NCBI GenBank assembly: GCA_947623455.1
Contig: OX392530.1
Location: 29,605,405 to 29,669,404 of the forward strand
Length of the DNA: 64,000 nt
DNA from: Mimachlamys varia
Lineage: Eukaryota > Mollusca > Bivalvia > Pectinida > Pectinidae
Reading direction: 5' to 3'
How positions within the stretch are numbered: the stretch's first letter is position 1; the number at the start of each line of letters is the position of its first letter. The position numbers were made by a program, and so were the translations under genes. Of the stretch, positions 56,451 through 64,000 are shown in pieces. The notes below the pieces were generated by a model. That model did no database searches, was not told where the DNA came from, and saw only the letters and a program-made list of their open reading frames with translations.

Positions 56451-56876
56451 AATATGATTTCAATGAAATTCAATAAATCTGTTTCGGGAATATTGACCAT
56501 AAATCAACTGTTGGCTCCACTGGAATATTTAATAAAATACGGTAACTATAATAGCATTGAACGTGATGTCACTCTGTATCAATTATTACTATATATGATA
56601 TACGTTCGTTGATATAAGTGGAGTATTTACAAATTGGTGGTCATAAATTATATCCTTTACGACTCATAATCAATAACAAACGGGCGGCTGGTCAAGTATT
56701 AACATTCATTGAAAACAAATTTGTTATCAATTATAAATCAGGCATTCGATCATATGGTTTTTTGTTGTATTTAAAGTATCGGATTGTTTCCCTACCGTTT
56801 TAGAATTAATATCAATGTGATGTTTTCGCATTATGATTTCCTTTACAGCGTGTTGGAGTAATTATGTCACCATATA

Positions 56877-58565
56877 AACATTGCTACTGGCCACACCAAC
56901 ATCAGTAACATTGTAACTGGCCACATCAACATCAGTAACATTGTTTTATGGCCACATCAACATCAGTAACATTGTAACTGGCAACATCAACATCAGTAAC
57001 ATTGTTACTGGCCACATCAACATCGGTTACATTGTTACTGGCCACATCAACATCAGTAACATTGTTACTGGCCACATCAACATCAGTAACATTGTTACTG
57101 GCCACATCAACATCAACAACATTGTAACTGGCCACATCAACATCAGTAACATTGTTACTGGCCACATCAACATCAGTAACATTGTTACTGGCCACATCAA
57201 CATCAGTAACATTGTTACGGGCCACATCAACATCGGTAACATTGTTACTGACCGCATCAACATCGGTTACATTGTTACTGGCCACATCAACATCAGTAAC
57301 ATTGTTACTGGCCACATCAACATCAGTAACATTGTTACTGGCCACATCAACATCAACAACATTGTAACTGGCCACATCAACATCAGTAACATTGTTACTG
57401 GCCACATCAACATCAGTAACATTGTTACTGGCCACATCAACATCAGTAACATTGTTACGGGCCACATCAACATCGGTAACATTGTTACTGACCGCATCAA
57501 CATCGGTAACATTGTTACTGACCACTTCAACATCGGTAACATTGTTACTGACCACATCAACATCAGTAACATTGTTACTGACCACATCAACATCAGTTAC
57601 ATTGTTACGGGCCACATCAACATCAGTAACATTGTTACTGGCCACATCAACATCAGTAACATTGTTACTGGCCACATCAACATCGGTAACATTGTTACTG
57701 GCCACATCAACATCGGTAACATTGTTACTGGCCACATCAACATCAGTAACATTGTAACTGGACACATCAACATCGGTAACATTGTAACTGACCACATCAA
57801 CATCGGTAACATTGTTACTGGCCACATCAACATCAGTAACATTGTAACTGGACACATCAACATCAGTAACATTGTTACTGACCACATCAACATCGGTAAC
57901 ATTGTTACTGACCACATCAACATCAGTAACATTGTTACTGACCACATCAACATCAGTAACATTGTTACTGACCACATCAACATCAGTTACATTGTTACGG
58001 GCCACATCAACATCAGTAACATTGTTACTGGCCACATCAACATCAGTAACATTGTTACTGGCCACATCAACATCGGTAACATTGTTACTGGCCACATCAA
58101 CATCGGTAACATTGTTACTGGCCACATCAACATCAGTAACATTGTAACTGACCACATCAACATCGGTAACATTGTTACTGGCCACATCAACATCAGTAAC
58201 ATTGTAACTGGACACATCAACATCAGTAACATTGTTACTGACCACATCAACATCGGTAACATTGTTACTGACCACATCAACATCAGTAACATTGTTACTG
58301 ACCACATCAACATCAGTAACATTGTTACTGACCACTTCAAAATCAGTAACATTGTTACTGGCCACATCAACATCAGTAACATTGTTACTGACCACATCAA
58401 CATCGGTAACATTGTTACTGGCCACATCAACATCAGTAACATTATTACTGGCCACATCAACATCAGTAACATTGTTACTGGCCACATCAACATCGGTAAC
58501 ATTGTTACTGGCCACATCAACATCAGTAACATTATTACTGGCCACATCAACATCACTAACATTGG
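56877..58565. repeat. 30-bp minisatellite, about 56 copies, with higher-order structure
   Basis: Unit ATTGTTACTGGCCACATCAA, CATCAGTAAC, with no length change across 1.7 kb. Variants recur at fixed spacing: CATCAACAAC at 57107 and 57347 (240 bp, 8 units), ATTGTTACGGG at 57601 and 57991 (390 bp, 13 units), and ATTGTAACTGGACAC at 57841 and 58201 (360 bp, 12 units). Frames of over 560 codons stay open on both strands. Substitutions are about equally synonymous and nonsynonymous in either frame, so coding is not supported. Confidence 0.97.
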
Positions 58566-59642
58566 TCCTGGTTATATCAACATTGATAGGTTTGTTCCTA
58601 TTTTCAAGGGTCATACCGACATTTCAACTTCAGTATTACTGATGTAGGTTTTATGCGTATATATATATACAACTGGTTTACATTTGATTTAGTTTCCAAG
58701 TCTACATCAGTACTATATTAAGTAATCATTGACAGGACAGGACATATATGGAGGTTGACTTGAGTACTTGTAGCCACATATACTCCCCGCCAGAAAATTC
58801 ATTGTCATTAAACATGTCTTTATTGATTATGTCCTTCTATTGAAAAAAAATGTGTTTGACCATTTTACGATACAATTAGATACCGTCCGCTAGGGCCTTT
58901 GTAACTGTTTGATTGAAAGCGTGACTTTCATTAGCTACATACAACGTATCGGCTATGGAGCCAATCAGGGAATGCCACATGAACAGTGTCATCGGTTCAC
59001 AAAACGCCAATGGGAAGTCTCCACCTAGACACTGAAAGTGCAAAAATATCCAATAGTAAAAAATGGTATTTAAAAAACTGAGGATGCATGGAATATGAGC
59101 TGTGAAGGTTAGAATGGTGCCACGACACGATCCCGGGGTAACTGGACCCTGGAATTAGCAGCGGTGGTCACGGTCCATTGACACGTGAGAATCGATACCT
59201 ATCCAGTCCCGTCCGTGTGCATAGCGTTGCATACCGTCCTGAAGCTGAATTCCGTCGCTAGCATACTACTTCTGGATACCATACACTGAGATACACAATA
59301 CATAGAAAATTGACAATTGAAACCAAGGCATAAATAGTGATTTTATTTATTTAAGTAACTTCTTATTCATTATTTCTTTGCATGAAGACGTCTCATGTCA
59401 ATAATTATACTATAAAGCAATAAACATCTACGGGAACTCTCTTTTTTTTAATTTTTTTACCTGGACAGTTGATTTTAATGGGTTTTTTTCTGTTGTGGTT
59501 GTTTGGTAAATAATCTATGTATGGTTCAGTTTTCGTCTTTGCTGTTTTTGTGATATAAGTCAAGAAAATAATTCACCATAGTTGTTTTTGTTAATATTTT
59601 CTTCAGGTTGGAAAGTATGATGCTTGTAAAAAAAAAAAAAGG
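58566..59642. other. Intergenic sequence
   Basis: A GC-richer patch at 59090-59270 has no open frame with a motif. Confidence 0.5.
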
Positions 59643-59791
59643 TTTATGTGACGTTTCGATGACAAGTACGATATGTACCCTGTCACCATCATCAGACTGA
59701 TGACCAACATGTTTGCATACGATTTGTTGGTCATTAGTCTGATTAAGGTGACAGGGTACATATCGTACTAGTCAACGAAATGTCACATAAA
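59643..59791. repeat. Inverted repeat (67-bp arms) with hammerhead-like core
   Basis: The arms 59643-59709 and 59725-59791 are near-complementary. On the minus strand, left arm 59695-59653 reads CTGATGA-T-GGTGACA-(16-base loop)-TGTCATC-GAAAC. That is the CUGANGA box, a 7-bp stem II with one G-U pair, and the GAAAC box of a hammerhead ribozyme. The right arm holds a one-base-degraded copy (CTGATTA..CGAAAT) on the plus strand. It is probably a transposon end or PLE-related remnant. Confidence 0.75.
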
Positions 59792-60055
59792 AACATATTT
59801 CGGTTGTGAAAAATAATATGTAAATAAATGATCCTTTTTTTTCTCTTCCTGATATCAAGTAATACAAATGAACGTTATAGTATATTGACCAAGAGTCGTC
59901 ATGTGTAAATGAGTACGATCTAATGAAAATGCAGTGTAAGTACAAGAGAAAAGACATCAAAATTCTAAAAAATATAATGATTTTGACATACAAAATAAAC
60001 TACACTATGCAAGTTCATTAAACCTCAACGTAACAGTTAAAGACAAAACTATGCA

Positions 60056-62990
60056 AAACAAAATATACCACAGTATCTCAATGTACACAAAAATACCACG
60101 TAATATATGTTCTCAAAAACAAAAATATATCACAGTATATCAATGTACACAAATAATATCTCGTTATATATGGACTCAAAAATAAAATAAACCACAGTAT
60201 CTCAATGTGCACAAATAATATCTCGTAATTTATGTACTCCAAAACAAAACATACCACAGTATCTCAATGTGCACAAATAATATCTCGTAATTTCTGTACT
60301 CCAAAACAAAACATACCACAGTATCTCAATGTGCACAAATAATATCACGTAATTTATGTACTCCAAAACAAAACATACCACAGTATCTCAATGTGCACAA
60401 ATAATATCTCGTAATGTATGTACTCCAAAACAAAACATACCACAGTATCTCAATGTGCACAAATAATATCACGTAATTTATGTACTCCAAAACAACAAAA
60501 ACCACAGTATCTCAATATGCACAAATAATATCTCGTAATTTATGTACTCCAAAACAAAACATACCACAGTATCTCAATGTGCACAAATAAAATCACGTAA
60601 TTTCTGTACTCCAAAACAAAACATACCACAGTATCTCAATGTGCACAAATAATATCACGTGATGTATGTACTCCAAAACAAAAAAGTATACCACAGTATC
60701 TCAATATACACAGATAATATCTCGTAATATATGTACTCCAAAACAAAATATACCACAGTATCTCAATATACACAGATAATATCACGTAATATATGAATTC
60801 CAAAACAAAACATACCACAGTATCTCAATGTACACAAATAATATCACGTAATATATGAATTCCAAAACAAAATATACCACAGTATCTCAATATACACAGA
60901 TAATATCACGTAATATATGAATTCCAAAACAAAATATACCACAGTATCTCTATGTACACAAATAATATCACGTAATTTATGTACTCCAAAACAAAACATA
61001 CCACAGTATCTCAATGTGCACAGATAATATCACGTGATGTATGTACTCCAAAACAAAAAAATATACCACAGTATCTCAATATACACAGATAATATCACGT
61101 AATATATGTACTCCAAAACAAAATATACCACAGTATCTCAATATACACAGATAATAACTCGTAATATATGAATTCCAAAACAAAACATACCACAGTATCT
61201 CTATGTACACAAATAATATCACGTAATTTATGTACTCCAAAACAAAAAAATATACCACAGTATCTCAATGTGCACAAATAATATCATGTAATATATGTAC
61301 TCCAAAACAAAACATACCACAGTATCTCAATGTGCACAGATAATATCACGTGATGTATGTACTCCAAAACAAAATATACCACAGTATCTCAATATACACA
61401 GATAATATCACGTAATATATGTACTCCAAAACAAAATATACCACAGTATCTCAATATACACAGATAATATCACGTAATATATGTACTCCAAAACAAAACA
61501 TACCACAGTATCTCAATGTGCACAAATAATATCATGTAATATATGTACTCCAAAACAAAAAAATATACAACAGTATCTCAAGGTACACAAATAATATCAT
61601 GTAATATATGTACTCCAAAACAAAACATACCACAGTATCTCAATGTGCACAAATAATATCATGTAATATATGTACTCCAAAACAAAACATACCACAGTAT
61701 CTCAATGTGCACAAATAATATCATGTAATATATGTACTCCAAAACAAAACATACCACAGTATCTCAATGTGCACAAATAATATCATGTAATATATGTACT
61801 CCAAAACAAAAAAATATACCACAATATCACGTAATATATGTACTCCAAAACAAAACATACCACAGTATCTCAATGTGCACAAATAATATCATGTAATATA
61901 TGTACTCCAAAACAAAACATACCACAGTATCTCAATGTGCACAAATAATATCATGTAATATATGTACTCCAAAACAAAAAAATATACCACAATATCACGT
62001 AATATATGTACTCCAAAACAAAACATACCACAGTATCTCAATGTGCACAAATAATATCATGTAATATATGTACTCCAAAACAAAACATACCACAGTATCT
62101 CAATGTGCACAAATAATATCATGTAATATATGTACTCCAAAACAAAACATACCACAGTATCTCAATGTGCACAAATAATATCATGTAATATATGTACTCC
62201 AAAACAAAACATACCACAGTATCTCAATGTGCACAAATAATATCATGTAATATATGTACTCCAAAACAAAAAAATATACAACAGTATCTCAAGGTACACA
62301 AATAATATCATGTAATATATGTACTCCAAAACAAAACATACCACAGTATCTCAATGTACACAAATAATATCATGTAATATATGTACTCCAAAACAAACCA
62401 TACCACAGTATCTCAATGTACACAAATAATATCATGTAATATATGTACTCCAAAACAAAATATACCACAGTATCTCAATGTACACAAATAATATCACGTA
62501 ATATATGTACTCCAAAACAAACCATACCATAGTATCTCAATGTACACAAACAATATCACGTAATATATGTACTCCAAAACAAACCATACCACAGTATCTC
62601 AATGTACACAAACAATATCACGTAATATATGTACTCCAAAACAAAACATACCACAGTATCTCAATGTGCACAAATAATATCATGTAATATATGTACTCCA
62701 AAACAAAACATACCACAGTATCTCAATGTGCACAAATAATATCACGTAATATATGTACTCCAAAACAAAATATACCACAGTATCTCAATGTACACAAACA
62801 ATATCACGTAATATATGTACTCCAAAACAAAATATACCACAGTATCTCAATGTGCACAAATAATATCACGTAATATATGTACTCCAAAACAAAATATACC
62901 ACAGTATCTCAATGTACACAAACAATATCACGTAATATATGTACTCCAAAACAAAATATACCACAATATCACGTAATATATGTACTGGAA
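60056..62990. repeat. 62-bp minisatellite, about 47 copies
   Basis: Unit CCACAGTATCTCAATGTGCA, CAAATAATATCACGTAATAT, ATGTACTCCAAAACAAAACA, TA. Variants (CAATATACACAG, AAATTTATG, AAAAAATATA insertion, short units at about 61815 and 61985) occur in blocks, which suggests repeated multi-unit duplication. This is the longest array in the window. Confidence 0.97.
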
Positions 62991-63359
62991 TCGAATGACA
63001 ATTCTTGCCTTATCAAGCTGGCGCAAACGGAGCCTTCAGTTTTGTTTTGACATATTCCAGGGGTGGAGATATCGTAGTTGGTCTCTAACCCGTGGATATT
63101 TTTGATGATAAACTTAATGTAGTATACATTATTTTTTTCAGTTTTTACAAGATGTAAGTAATAACACTAAATCTATTTGTTTATTTTTCATTGTAATTAG
63201 ACTTCGAGATCATCAACAATAAGAACACACTGTGTTTGTATGCATGGCCACACCAAGGCAAAGTCTGAACATTTTAGATGCTGGTGTTATTACTTCAATG
63301 TACCACAACGTGTTTTTATACTAAAATATCTTCATGTTAAGTAAGTTTATGCCGTTTCC

Positions 63360-63611
63360 TCAAGGCAAAACTGAAGGCTCCGCGTAAGAAGACTGGTTCG
63401 ACCCTTTGATTTACATCAAAATAATATAGTGGTTACATAACGGTAAAAATAGACACGTTTTAAAGTCGGTTGCGGCTCCATTGTAATCTTTAAAGGACAG
63501 GCATGTAGCCTAGCGATTGGTCAGGATTTTTTTACCTGAGCGTGCCTTCAGTTTTGCAATGACATATTTCAGGGGTGGAGAGAACGTAAGTGACCGTAAC
63601 TCTTGGATGTC
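63360..63611. mobile_element. Second copy of the fold-back element interior
   Basis: AGAAGACTGGTTCGACCCTTTG through CTAGCGATTGGTCAGGATTT matches 34465-34600. The flanks GCAAAACTGAAGGC and GCCTTCAGTTTTGC form an inverted pair. A further end-like piece, GCCTTCAGTTTTGTTTTGACATATTCCAGGGG, lies at 63032-63063. Confidence 0.75.
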
Positions 63612-63764
63612 GGGGATGTGATAAGCCCTAGAATATCAAAACATCTGTATGATGTACTGCTGTTATTGTTTGGAACACCGTATCTAAAGCATAATGATAC
63701 AGATGCCTTATATTCATCACTTTTAATGCAAAACCTTGTTATCCTCTAATTCTACGAATTATCA

Positions 63765-63813
63765 CGATGATGCTGATGATGCTGATGACGACGACGACGT
63801 CGATGATGATGAC

Positions 63814-63892
<79 letters not shown>

Positions 63893-63906
63893 ATGATGAC
63901 GTACAT
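63765..63906. repeat. GAT/GAC and GCT trinucleotide repeat
   Basis: A run of GAT/GAC codon-like triplets encloses about 10 GCT triplets. One plus frame (63736-63996) would give Asp-run, Ala-run, Asp-run and continue to a stop at 63996. Without splice or homology support it is treated as a microsatellite. Confidence 0.9.
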
Positions 63907-64000
63907 CTACTACTTAGTAACTGCTTTGAGTGTGAGGAAATGCGAATGCTGTTTTATGTCTTTTGTGTATTACATGTAACATTTCCAGAAAAATAAAGGA

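Noticed and set aside
56932..58647. Open frames of 560-568 codons on both strands
   Set aside because: They come from a 30-bp unit without stops in several frames. Synonymous and nonsynonymous variants are balanced in both strands, and there is no start context, splice context or homology.
14746..62990. CRISPR-like arrays
   Set aside because: Repeat units are directly contiguous with no unique spacers, and the genome is eukaryotic.
63736..63996. Acidic D/A-run protein
   Set aside because: Only a trinucleotide repeat with short flanks. No homology or exon signals.

Overview
This is eukaryotic DNA: AT-rich, with split genes bounded by GT..AG introns, dispersed transposon debris and unusually many minisatellites. 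The best guess is a marine bivalve or other lophotrochozoan. That rests on the tRNA-derived SINE, the C/G-rich TIR repeats and the secreted chymotrypsin-fold protease. No bacterial, phage or CRISPR features were seen.

Two protein-coding genes can be rebuilt exon by exon with phases that close exactly, both on the minus strand. The first is a 6-exon, 262-residue EXD1-like 3'-5' exonuclease-fold protein (12497 down to 1400) in which all three DEDD catalytic motifs are altered, so it looks like a pseudo-nuclease of the piRNA-pathway EXD1 type. The second is a 7-exon, 353-residue secreted S1 serine protease zymogen (25548 down to 18618). It has a signal peptide, a small six-cysteine N-terminal module, an Arg|Ile activation site and an intact His-Asp-Ser triad, and a TATA box lies just upstream.

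The most unusual structure is inside the EXD1-like gene. Three of its exon/intron junctions have been tandemly copied. A 53-bp minisatellite (1623-3210) carries the 3' splice site of the last exon. An 82/87-bp minisatellite (4899-8525, resuming 9534-9890) carries the 3' splice site plus about the first 14 codons of exon 4 in some 45-50 copies. A large tandem duplication (3400-4337) carries the 5' splice site and last bases of exon 5. A possible untranslated upstream exon near 16.6 kb has a triplicated 5' splice site.

From 26 to 64 kb no gene can be supported. The region holds minisatellites with units of 24-62 bp (the largest at 32.6-34.4, 56.9-58.6 and 60.1-63.0 kb), long palindromes, MITE-like inverted repeats, at least 13 3'-end fragments of one retrotransposon family, a tRNA-derived SINE, and two repeat families that contain hammerhead-ribozyme-like cores. 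Most long open frames here are by-products of minisatellites whose unit length is a multiple of three, and they are not annotated as genes.
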